Under the pieces are notes generated by a model that had not been told where the DNA came from, made no database searches, and saw nothing but the letters and a program-made list of their open reading frames with translations. Made by a program: the position numbers and the translations under genes. 5,655 bases of DNA, from the NCBI GenBank assembly GCA_018399475.1, contig JAGYOS010000113.1, forward strand, positions 1 to 5,655, given 5' to 3'. This DNA comes from a bacterium (GTDB lineage Bacteria > Patescibacteriota > Minisyncoccia > CAIUEV01 > JAHKAQ01). Shown piece by piece: positions 1 to 5,274 of the stretch (its first letter is position 1; each line of letters starts with the position of its first letter).

Positions 1-48
1 GATCCGGAAACAATTTTAGGCTCTTTCAAGAGTAGAAATAAATTCTAA
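1..48 (+). CDS. Possible C-terminal tail of a rightward gene cut by the window edge
   Basis: Reading from base 1 in frame 1 gives DPETILGSFKSRNKF and then TAA at 46-48. The other two plus frames close at 17-19 and 31-33. No minus-strand gene start is visible here, so a rightward gene ending at 48 and converging on rplU is the simplest reading. Fifteen residues are too few to recognise a family, and an open stretch this short can arise by chance. The hairpin at 72-99 would lie just downstream of its stop. Confidence 0.3.
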   Translation, partial: DPETILGSFKSRNKF

Positions 49-61
49 AAGCCAAAATATT

Positions 62-99
62 AAAAAAGTTAAAAATAGCGGTTTCTAAACCGCTATTTT
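62..99 (-). terminator. Intrinsic terminator of rplU
   Basis: Bases 72-84 and 87-99 form a perfect 13-bp inverted repeat (AAAATAGCGGTTT and its complement) around a 2-nt loop. Read leftward, the stem runs into T-rich sequence: TTTTT, then AAC, then TTTTTT. This fits a Rho-independent terminator for rplU. The rplU stop TAG (87-85) sits at the hairpin apex, so the last rplU codons form one stem arm. Read rightward, the stem itself ends in TTTT after an A-rich arm, so it may also stop a convergent gene ending at 48. Confidence 0.85.
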
Positions 100-399
100 G
101 GTAATCTCCACCTCTGTAAAAAGCTGGTGATGACCTTTTTTCAATCTATGACGTTTTTTAGGAATCTGTTTTACAATAGTCACTTTTTTATAGCGTCCTT
201 GTTGCAAGATCTTGCCTTCTACTGAAACCCCTTCCAAAAAAGGATTGCCTGTTTTCATTTTTTCTCCCTCTTCACCACTTACCAACAAAACCTCTTTAAA
301 AACAACTTTGCCTTTTTTAGGGCTAAGTTTCTCCACTTTTATTTTATCACCTTCGTGGACAAGATACTGTTTACCTCCGGTTTTAATCACTGCTAACAT
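85..399 (-). CDS. rplU: Large ribosomal subunit protein bL21
   Basis: This 104-residue protein has the bL21 signature from end to end. It opens with MLAVIKTGGKQYLVHEGDKI, has a central TGNPFLEGVSVEG segment, and ends in a basic region around residues 80-98 (KKRHRLKKGHHQLFTEVEI), the usual 23S rRNA-binding tail. Length matches the family (about 100-105 residues), so it is complete. bL21 binds 23S rRNA in the large subunit. The ATG at 399-397 is the family start. No strong Shine-Dalgarno precedes it and the leader is almost pure A/T. It has its own promoter (440-468) and a terminator on its stop codon, so it is probably a single-gene transcript. The common partner rpmA (bL27) is not directly downstream. 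Confidence 0.97.
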   Translation of the reverse strand: MLAVIKTGGKQYLVHEGDKIKVEKLSPKKGKVVFKEVLLVSGEEGEKMKTGNPFLEGVSVEGKILQQGRYKKVTIVKQIPKKRHRLKKGHHQLFTEVEITKIAV

Positions 400-434
400 A
401 AATTTTATTTAAAAAAAATATCATCCTTCAACAG

Positions 435-450
435 AATGCTTTATAGCATT
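435..450. repeat. Perfect inverted repeat enclosing the rplU -10 box
   Basis: Bases 435-440 (aatgct) and 445-450 (agcatt) form a perfect 6+6 bp dyad around 4 bases. The -10 hexamer of the predicted rplU promoter (440-445 on the minus strand) occupies the centre. In either direction the hairpin lacks an adjacent T-run long enough for a terminator. Its placement suits a symmetric protein-binding operator, but no known consensus is recognised. Confidence 0.5.
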
Positions 451-468
451 AATAAAAAAATCGGTCAA
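440..468 (-). promoter_or_regulatory. Sigma-70-type promoter of rplU
   Basis: On the minus strand TTGACC (468-463; 5 of 6 to TTGACA) is followed by 17 bases and then TATAAA (445-440; 5 of 6 to TATAAT). Expected transcription start is near 433, giving a leader of about 34 nt before the rplU ATG. The -35 box overlaps the TGA stop of the upstream GT4 gene, and the spacer contains that gene's terminator T-run, so rplU can be expressed independently of the operon above. Confidence 0.7.
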
Positions 469-473
469 ACCGA
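453..473 (-). terminator. Short intrinsic terminator after the GT4 gene
   Basis: Read leftward, TCGGT (473-469) pairs with ACCGA (465-461) across a 3-nt loop and is followed immediately by seven T residues (460-454). The stem is only 5 bp, so strength is uncertain, but the hairpin plus T-run layout is right. The GT4 stop TGA (467-465) lies in the loop and the descending arm. It overlaps the rplU promoter, so it may attenuate read-through rather than stop it fully. Confidence 0.5.
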
Positions 474-1445
474 GGACTGTCGTTTTTTTACTCCAAAAAT
501 TATACCGCTAAAGATAAGTATTAGGCAAATTAAAGCCAGAATTTTTATACCGGTTTGTAAAGTTAGAGCCAAAATTCCAAAACCGGCGCTTAAAACATAC
601 ATTAAAAGAACAACTTTTCTTTCGGAAAAACCGGCATCTAAAAATTTGTAATGAAGATGCCGGCGATCGCCTCCCCGCCAAGGCAATCGTCTGTGCCTAA
701 TTCTGGAGAAAGAAACATAAATAAAATCAAGCAAGGGTATTCCCAAAATTAAAGCGGCAGTGGCAACTTTCCCTCCGGAATAAACAGCTAACAAGGCCAG
801 CATTAACCCGATAGAACCGCTACCCACACTTCCCAAATAAATCCGGGCCGGATAAAAATTAAAGAAAAGAAATCCCAGCAATACTCCGGCGGTTAATAAA
901 GCAATAGCGGCTGTTTGCGGTTGGGAAACCAGAGGAGACAAGCTTAAGAAGAAAAGAACCATCATACCGATAAAACCTACTCCTCCGGCCATACCATCCA
1001 AACCGTCAAACCAATTGAAAGCGTTTATGACAACTACAATCCACAAGAAAGACAAACAGTAATTAAGCCAAAACGGAAGCATCACTACTCCGATAGAGGG
1101 CAATCTAATGTGGTCAATGGTATCATTGGCCCAAAGAAGAACAAAAGCTGCTCCTGCTTGATAAAACAATTGGTAAACAGGTTTTAAATTCCACTTGTCA
1201 TCGGCAAGACCTCCGGCAATAATAATTAACTGAGCGGCAAGAATGCTCCAATAATCCTTAGCGAGGATTCCCCAGCTATTGCCTAGAAAATACAGCAAAC
1301 TGATGCCTGCTAAAAGAACAAAAGCAATTATTACACCTCCTCGCCTTTTAAAAAAGGGACTGAGAATATTCAGCTTCCTGACTGCATAAATAATGCCTGA
1401 AGAAAAGAAAGTAGCTAAAAGGAAAATTAAGAGAAAAGAAGACAT
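465..1445 (-). CDS. WecA/MraY-like polyprenyl-phosphate sugar-1-phosphate transferase (GT4 type)
   Basis: This 326-residue hydrophobic protein has about ten membrane segments and most of the WecA/MraY/TagO family signature. It carries the DD motif in GLADDKW (D82-D83), NAFNWFDGLDGMAGG (141-155), and a basic cytosolic loop ending in HLHYKFLDAGFS (263-274). Family members move a sugar-1-phosphate from a UDP-sugar to undecaprenyl phosphate at the inner membrane face, the first step of a lipid-linked glycan. Two departures stand out. The usual GD(A/S/T)GS motif reads GSVGS (205-209), replacing the metal-binding Asp with Ser206. The early family motif with D-P, H and P before the GG is shortened to NILSPFFKRRGG (26-37). 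The NFYPARIYLG context fits WecA/TagO types better than MraY. The ATG at 1445-1443 lies 9 bp after the GT2 stop. Sugar specificity cannot be read. Confidence 0.85.
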   Translation of the reverse strand: MSSFLLIFLLATFFSSGIIYAVRKLNILSPFFKRRGGVIIAFVLLAGISLLYFLGNSWGILAKDYWSILAAQLIIIAGGLADDKWNLKPVYQLFYQAGAAFVLLWANDTIDHIRLPSIGVVMLPFWLNYCLSFLWIVVVINAFNWFDGLDGMAGGVGFIGMMVLFFLSLSPLVSQPQTAAIALLTAGVLLGFLFFNFYPARIYLGSVGSGSIGLMLALLAVYSGGKVATAALILGIPLLDFIYVSFSRIRHRRLPWRGGDRRHLHYKFLDAGFSERKVVLLMYVLSAGFGILALTLQTGIKILALICLILIFSGIIFGVKKRQSSV

Positions 1446-1454
1446 CGGATTTTT

Positions 1455-2993
1455 TTATTTACTTTTCACCTCTTTTCTTACTTTTTCACTTACCCAGAAG
1501 TTGGCAAAATATTTTCCCAACATTAATCTGGTTTGCGCATCAATGGCAGGAACCGAACCCATAATAGGAGCGATAACGGGAACCAAGATCCACTGGAGCG
1601 CCATGGTAACATATTTAAAACGACCATATTTAGCCGGTTTAGCGGGCAATAAGAAAAAGCTCAAAAACATGGAAGTTACCAAGCCGATCATAGACACTGT
1701 TAGAATGCTCCTGGTAACCAAAGGCAAATTATGAGCAATCACCGTCTCGCTGAATTCCGAGCCACCGACAACAAGAGGCAGCCAGCCAAGAAATAAAATA
1801 AGAAAAGATGAAGTAGCCCAAGAATGGTGGCCTTCAAGCATGGTAAGCAAATGTCTGACTCTTTCTCCCCAAGGAATTTTTTTATTCTTCAAAAAAGCTC
1901 TGGCAATTCTGGGGAAATGTTCAATACCGTAAGCCCAACGCCTCTTTTGCTTGTACTGATTAACAATAGTCTTGGAAAAACTTTCCGCCAAAGTGGCATC
2001 CATGGAAATCGGCAAGTAAAGAGGTACTACCCGGTAATTTCCGTTATAAAAAATGTAACACTGCCAAAAAATAACAGAGTCGTCATTGATGACATCCCTC
2101 TGCCATAAATCAACATCTACCAAAGCTTTAAGGCTCATAGAATGGGAAGAAAAAGTGACTAAGCGCTCCGGCCGAGTGCTTTCAATCATATGCCAAAAAG
2201 AGGAACTGATGGAAATAACCCTCACCACCGCTATGGTTTCCCAAATATTATTATTATACATAGGCAACGGTTGGTAACTCTCATGATAACGGTCTTGGCT
2301 CTTTAGAAAATGATAGGTAGCGGCAGCCAAATATTGAGGACCGATACAAGTATCGCTGTCAAGATTGGAAACAATAACATTTTCAAAAGGAATTTTTTGT
2401 TGGCGAAGATAATTGATTCCTGCTTTAGCAGCCCAATTGGAGTTGCAAGATTTATTTTTCATTTCTTGCTTTAAATCCGGATGGACATTGGTCAGAAAAG
2501 CCTTAAAATATTTCCCGTATTTCTTTTTTAATGTTTCTTGAACCAAACCAGCTTTTTTGCCGGCTCTTGCTTCCGCACTTATGGAAATGACTATTTTTTT
2601 GGAGGGAAAATTACTCTTTAGAATAGCCAAAATTGCGGGCTCTAAAACTTCCAACCCCTCTTTGTAGTAAGGAATAATAATAAGATGATAGATATCCTCA
2701 AGCCGAAGATCGTCCGGACTTTTTACTTTTTTGCATTTTCGGAACCAATTGAGTTTAACCGCCTTTTTCATCCGGCGGTAAGCTATAATAGAATGGCCGC
2801 TTATAATAACCGTTCTAACCAACCAATAAAAATCATAAAAGATAACCAAGATAACGGCGAAAATGGGAATCAAAAAAGCGGAGGCTATCGCTCCCAGCAA
2901 AGTTATCCAAGTAGCTAATCCCGGAATTGCTTCCAGCCAGCGGTGTAATTTATACTCTTTACTCCCTTTTTTAGGAAAAGAAGGAAATCTCAT
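1455..2993 (-). CDS. Membrane-anchored family 2 glycosyltransferase
   Basis: This 512-residue protein has two N-terminal membrane segments (about 27-70), a cytosolic GT-A catalytic domain (about 100-370) and three C-terminal segments (about 394-411, 424-449, 460-480). The catalytic domain starts at HLIIIPYYKEGLEVLEPAI (103-121). It carries the metal-binding DxD (D212-S-D214, in SNLDSDTCI), an acidic pair D304-D305 (VINDDSV) that fits the general base, and QKRRW (349-353), matching the QxxRW motif of processive GT2 enzymes. The first conserved Asp region of classical GT2 is replaced by SAEARAG (139-145), as I recall from a GT2 subgroup. The protein probably uses a nucleotide sugar and may extrude or extend a surface polysaccharide. 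Donor and acceptor are unknown. ATG 2993-2991 starts one base after the upstream TAA, suggesting translational coupling, and no clear Shine-Dalgarno is present. Confidence 0.88.
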   Translation of the reverse strand: MRFPSFPKKGSKEYKLHRWLEAIPGLATWITLLGAIASAFLIPIFAVILVIFYDFYWLVRTVIISGHSIIAYRRMKKAVKLNWFRKCKKVKSPDDLRLEDIYHLIIIPYYKEGLEVLEPAILAILKSNFPSKKIVISISAEARAGKKAGLVQETLKKKYGKYFKAFLTNVHPDLKQEMKNKSCNSNWAAKAGINYLRQQKIPFENVIVSNLDSDTCIGPQYLAAATYHFLKSQDRYHESYQPLPMYNNNIWETIAVVRVISISSSFWHMIESTRPERLVTFSSHSMSLKALVDVDLWQRDVINDDSVIFWQCYIFYNGNYRVVPLYLPISMDATLAESFSKTIVNQYKQKRRWAYGIEHFPRIARAFLKNKKIPWGERVRHLLTMLEGHHSWATSSFLILFLGWLPLVVGGSEFSETVIAHNLPLVTRSILTVSMIGLVTSMFLSFFLLPAKPAKYGRFKYVTMALQWILVPVIAPIMGSVPAIDAQTRLMLGKYFANFWVSEKVRKEVKSK

Positions 2994-2994
2994 A

Positions 2995-3414
2995 TTAAAA
3001 TTCGTTAACGGAAATTAAAGCCGCTAGGGCAATAATTAAAATCAAATTAAAGAAAAAAGAAGCAATAAAAATAATCTTCGTTATCAAAATATCCTTTTTG
3101 AGAAAAAGAATTCCCAAAAAAAGATTTAAAATAAAAATAAATAAGCCTGCTGCCGGCAAAAATAAAACCTCTTTGCCACTGCCTTCCAAGTCTACTCCAA
3201 AATAAGCATTATAATGAAGAATAATCGGTTCGGGAAGAGGAATTAATTTAATAAAAACTAAAAGCCAAGCCAACAAATTTAAAATGGGAGCCAAAATAAC
3301 GAAAAAACGGATGCTCCCATCTTCTAAAAATTTATTTTTTTTAGCCGGCTCCTTCTTTTGCTGATTTTTTTTATTGGAGAGCCTTTCTTTTAAATTTAAC
3401 AAACTGAACTTCAT
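2995..3414 (-). CDS. Small integral membrane protein, unknown function
   Basis: The chosen ATG gives 139 residues: a lysine/glutamine-rich cytosolic head (about 1-35, including KKNQQKKEPAKKNK) and three hydrophobic spans (about 36-57, 82-105 and 109-136). Between spans 1 and 2 lies PEPIILHYNAYFGVD, which loosely resembles the P...P.H.N..G..D pattern of DUF1648-type membrane proteins; I treat that as a weak hint. The frame stays open to a TTG at 3471, which would overlap the regulator gene by 41 bp. The ATG at 3414 is preferred because AAGGAT lies 10 nt upstream, it begins just after the regulator's TAA, and the TTG has no ribosome binding site. Its place between a regulator and two glycosyltransferases suggests an envelope role. 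No catalytic motif is seen. Confidence 0.7.
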   Translation of the reverse strand: MKFSLLNLKERLSNKKNQQKKEPAKKNKFLEDGSIRFFVILAPILNLLAWLLVFIKLIPLPEPIILHYNAYFGVDLEGSGKEVLFLPAAGLFIFILNLFLGILFLKKDILITKIIFIASFFFNLILIIALAALISVNEF

Positions 3415-3424
3415 TTTTTCTATT

Positions 3425-3430
3425 ATCCTT
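3425..3430 (-). promoter_or_regulatory. Shine-Dalgarno site deciding the start of the small membrane protein
   Basis: AAGGAT on the minus strand (3430-3425) lies 10 nt before the ATG at 3414-3412 and directly follows the regulator's TAA stop (3433-3431). It supports the ATG over the upstream in-frame TTG at 3471. Confidence 0.5.
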
Positions 3431-4024
3431 TTAATCTCTTGAAGACTTTCTCCTTTGATTAAGTTTGTCAACCAAAACTATATTGGGAGCTTTCATAGTT
3501 TCTCCGATAAATTTATCTAACATTTCCATTCGGTAAAACATCTCTTTGCTGGACATTGTCATAAAACGGATTTCTCTGCCGATATCAACTTCAATATTGG
3601 CTACCGTTTTTCTTATCTTTGACTTGTTAAGATTGTCTCCCACAACTAGCAAATCTACGGCGCTTTTTTTATCATCAATGAAAATTCCCGTCAGAACGGC
3701 ATAAAAAACTTTACCGGCAGTCTTAATACTTTGCAGGGTTTTACTTCCCGGGACAATATTGCATTTACCTATCATCGCTTTTAGTTCGGGATAGAAAATA
3801 AAATGCCTGTTTACAAAATAAGATTTTCTTTTCTTGTGGCTGTGTTTCTTAATCATCCCAAAAGCTTCCATTTTCTTCAATTCCCCGTCCACTTTCCGCC
3901 TGGGAAATTTTATTTTTCTAGCCACTTCGCTTGCTGTAAACTCCGACTTTGGATTTAATATAAGAGTCTTTACAAGCCTTAGTTTCATTTTGGATCCTAA
4001 AAGGTACTCAAAAGGGTCTACCAT
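3431..4024 (-). CDS. Winged-helix DNA-binding protein with degenerate nucleotidyltransferase-like domain
   Basis: The 197-residue protein starts with EYLLGSKMKLRLVKTLILNP (6-25) and continues through a helix-turn-helix (FTASEVARKIKFPRRKVDGELKKM, in overlapping parts of 29-52) into a basic wing (58-70, KKHSHKKRKSYF). The second half (about 104-185) resembles the minimal nucleotidyltransferase fold: VFYAVLTGIF, VDLLVVGD (123-130), GREIRFMTMS and a final APNIVLV strand. The G-S motif of active enzymes reads TG (112-113), and only D124 of the usual Asp pair is evident, so catalysis is doubtful. It is best read as a transcriptional regulator heading the glycosyltransferase operon, possibly autoregulatory. 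The ATG at 4024 is kept although an internal ATG (3988) has a closer AGGA, because the LLGSK segment before it is part of the recognised pattern. Target and ligand are unknown. Confidence 0.72.
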   Translation of the reverse strand: MVDPFEYLLGSKMKLRLVKTLILNPKSEFTASEVARKIKFPRRKVDGELKKMEAFGMIKKHSHKKRKSYFVNRHFIFYPELKAMIGKCNIVPGSKTLQSIKTAGKVFYAVLTGIFIDDKKSAVDLLVVGDNLNKSKIRKTVANIEVDIGREIRFMTMSSKEMFYRMEMLDKFIGETMKAPNIVLVDKLNQRRKSSRD

Positions 4025-4043
4025 GGCGATAATTAAAAATTAA

Positions 4044-4049
4044 CCTCCC
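4044..4049 (-). promoter_or_regulatory. Strong Shine-Dalgarno-like sequence far upstream of the regulator start
   Basis: GGGAGG on the minus strand (4049-4044) is the best anti-Shine-Dalgarno match in the window, but it lies 19 nt before the regulator ATG at 4024. The only in-frame codon at a normal distance is ATT (4033-4031), 10 nt from the site; an in-frame TAA lies at 4042-4040. It may still bind the ribosome through a looped spacer, or have no role. Confidence 0.35.
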
Positions 4050-4059
4050 TAATTACTTC

Positions 4060-4082
4060 TAGAAAGTATAGTTTTTAGAAAG
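4060..4082. repeat. Direct heptamer repeat across the operon promoter
   Basis: TAGAAAG occurs at 4060-4066 and again at 4076-4082, a 16-bp centre spacing. The copies bracket and partly overlap the -10 box at 4065-4070. The first copy also overlaps an 8-bp palindrome TTCTAGAA (4057-4064). The placement suits a repressor operator, possibly for the winged-helix product encoded just downstream. Confidence 0.4.
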
Positions 4083-4094
4083 GCAATTGTAAAG
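4065..4094 (-). promoter_or_regulatory. Promoter of the regulator-glycosyltransferase operon
   Basis: On the minus strand TTTACA (4094-4089; 5 of 6 to consensus) is followed by 18 bases and TATACT (4070-4065; 5 of 6). Transcription would start near 4058, giving a leader of about 34 nt. All four downstream genes are leftward with gaps of 1, 9 and 16 bp, so this promoter could serve the whole block to the terminator at 453-473. Confidence 0.6.
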
Positions 4095-4115
4095 AAGCTA
4101 AAAAAAGTTTAAAGT
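4087..4115 (+). promoter_or_regulatory. Possible promoter for the tRNA thiolation gene
   Basis: TTGTAA (4087-4092) and TAAAGT (4110-4115) are separated by 17 bases, each matching consensus at 4 of 6 positions. Transcription would start near 4122, about 40 nt before the ATG. The -35 overlaps the -35 of the divergent operon promoter, so the two would compete. The match is modest in an AT-rich region. Confidence 0.3.
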
Positions 4116-4162
4116 TAAAAGTTCCTCAAAAGGAAATAATTTCATTTCTTGAATTAAATAAG

Positions 4163-5164
4163 ATGAAAAAGAAGACCAATCCCAAAAAAACTTACCAAGC
4201 CCTAGTTTTATTCTCAGGAGGTCTGGATTCAATTCTGGCAGCTAAAATAATGGAAAAAATGGGTTTTAAAATTACAGCGGTTATTTTCCAAAGCTGTTTC
4301 CTAAATTCCAGCCAAGCCCTTAAAATGGCTCAAAAGTATAAATTTCGGACAATAGTTAAAAACTTTTCCAAAGAACAGCTTGCCATAGTTAAAACCCCCC
4401 GCTTTGGCTATGGGAAAAACATAAACCCTTGCCTGGACTGCCGTATTTTAATGTTTAATAAAACAAAAGAAATCAGCGCCGGTAAGAAAAATCTTGTAAT
4501 TGTCAGCGGGGAAGTTTTGGGACAAAGACCCATGTCTCAAAATAAAAACTCTTTTCAACTGATTGAAAAAAAGAGCGGTTTAAAAAATAAAATTTTAAGG
4601 CCTCTTTCGGGAAAACTTCTGCCTCCAACCATTTACGAAAAAGAAGGGTTGGTAAAACGAAGCGCTCTTTACGCAATAATAGGAAAAAACCGCCAGGGGC
4701 AATTCAGCTTGCTAAAAAAATATCAAATTTCCGAATATCCCACCCCCGGCGGAGGATGTCTGTTAACAGATCCCGAATTCAGCCACCGCCTTAAAAAACT
4801 TCTTCAAAAAGTGCCTCTTTGCAAAGTCAAAGATGTCTTATTGCTAAAAAGAGGGCGGGTTTTTTGGAATAAAGAAAATTTAATTGTAGTTGGCAGAGAT
4901 GAAAAAGATAATAAATTATTGGAAAAAAGTTACTGTAAAAAAAACGACATTTTTATGGAGCCCATTGAATACCCCGGCCCTTCTCTTCTGATTAGAAATT
5001 TTGGAGAAAAAAAACTGAATAAAAAACAGTTGGAGAAAATAGGAAAAATTTTAAGACGATATTGTTCTAAAGCCAACAACAAAATAAACAAGGATAAAAA
5101 TTTAAAAATAAAACTCCGCCAACCAACGGGAGTTTCTCAACTTATAATAAAAAAGACCGGCTAA
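4163..5164 (+). CDS. PP-loop tRNA thiolation enzyme (ThiI/MnmA-like) with C-terminal NFACT-R-like region
   Basis: The 333-residue protein begins with an ATP-binding PP-loop, SGGLDS (18-23), typical of enzymes that adenylate a tRNA uridine before sulfur transfer. The next block, GYGKNINPCLDCRILMF (82-98), holds C90-x-x-C93. It is followed by GEVLGQRPMSQN (116-127), RPLSGKLLPPTIYEKEGLV (146-164) and TPGGGCLLTDPEFSHRL (194-210) with C199. Three conserved cysteines fit either thiolation chemistry or a [4Fe-4S] cluster as in iron-sulfur thiolases; this is inference. Residues about 220-285 (KDVLLLKRGRVF, IVVGRDEKDNKLL, IEYPGPSLLIR) resemble the NFACT-R RNA-binding domain found fused to ThiI-type domains. 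The last 50 residues are lysine-rich. No THUMP or rhodanese domain is present, so it is not classical ThiI. The target uridine is unknown. ATG 4163 is the only normal start; the frame is open upstream to 4079 without ATG, GTG or TTG. Confidence 0.85.
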   Translation: MKKKTNPKKTYQALVLFSGGLDSILAAKIMEKMGFKITAVIFQSCFLNSSQALKMAQKYKFRTIVKNFSKEQLAIVKTPRFGYGKNINPCLDCRILMFNKTKEISAGKKNLVIVSGEVLGQRPMSQNKNSFQLIEKKSGLKNKILRPLSGKLLPPTIYEKEGLVKRSALYAIIGKNRQGQFSLLKKYQISEYPTPGGGCLLTDPEFSHRLKKLLQKVPLCKVKDVLLLKRGRVFWNKENLIVVGRDEKDNKLLEKSYCKKNDIFMEPIEYPGPSLLIRNFGEKKLNKKQLEKIGKILRRYCSKANNKINKDKNLKIKLRQPTGVSQLIIKKTG

Positions 5165-5199
5165 AGAAAAACGACTCTCTATTATCACCCTTGAGAGCC
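5165..5199 (-). terminator. Intrinsic terminator of the candidate small RNA or response regulator
   Basis: A 7-bp stem (5199-5193 with 5179-5173, one G-U pair) and a 13-nt loop are followed leftward by CG and then TTTTTCTTT (5171-5163). This ends leftward transcription just beyond the convergent stop codon at 5164. Confidence 0.55.
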
Positions 5200-5223
5200 G
5201 CTTTCCGACAAGGATCCTCCAGT

Positions 5224-5259
5224 CTTTAACTTTTGTTTTCTTTTGTTTTTATTTTTTTA
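5224..5259 (+). terminator. T-rich tract after the thiolation gene, possible rightward terminator
   Basis: Reading rightward, runs of 3 to 7 T are separated by one to three other bases for about 35 nt. GACT (5173-5176) and AGTC (5221-5224) can close a stem before it, with GGATCC (5212-5217) as a small palindrome inside. The tract could stop rightward transcripts from the thiolation gene, though the hairpin is weak on this strand. Confidence 0.35.
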
Positions 5260-5274
5260 CTCTATCCAAATTTA

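Larger units (their letters stand above)
5165..5268 (-). ncRNA. Candidate small RNA (about 100 nt) with own promoter and terminator
   Basis: Leftward from a TATAAT box (5280-5275), a transcript starting near 5268 would carry an A-rich leader (5259-5225), then GACTGGAGGATCC and a structured end, stopping in the T-run near 5165. Two helices can form on the minus strand: GGCTCTC (5199-5193) with GAGAGTC (5179-5173), and ATCCTTG (5215-5209) with CAAGGGT (5193-5187). The second uses the first hairpin's loop, so they could coexist as a pseudoknot if the shared base 5193 is freed, or act as alternatives. Each contains one G-U pair that becomes an A-C mismatch on the plus strand, favouring a minus-strand RNA. 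It matches no tRNA, tmRNA, SRP or 6S pattern I recognise. It could instead be the 3' untranslated end of the response-regulator transcript. Confidence 0.4.

Noticed and set aside
212..412. Plus-strand open frame antisense to rplU
   Set aside because: Composition follows from the bL21 coding strand and it resembles no protein; rplU is unambiguous.
1393..2918. Several plus-strand open frames antisense to the GT2 and GT4 genes
   Set aside because: They are short, lack recognisable domains or ribosome binding sites, and lie opposite well-supported glycosyltransferase genes.
3415..3471. Upstream TTG start for the small membrane protein
   Set aside because: It would overlap the regulator gene by 41 bp and has no ribosome binding site, whereas the ATG at 3414 has AAGGAT upstream. 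The added residues show no recognisable motif.
3834..4043. Plus-strand open frame antisense to the regulator
   Set aside because: It lies opposite a recognised winged-helix region and shows no motif of its own.
5185..5220. Eight-codon leader peptide on the minus strand: GGAGG (5220-5216), TTG start (5211), stop TGA (5187-5185)
   Set aside because: The spacing of 4 nt is short, the start codon is TTG and the peptide has no regulatory codon run. The GGAGG is part of the palindromic GGATCC region and is more simply explained as RNA structure.
5165..5225. tRNA-like cloverleaf suggested by GACT...AGTC closing a structured segment
   Set aside because: There is no T-loop GTTCGA, no 7-bp acceptor stem and no anticodon arm in either orientation.
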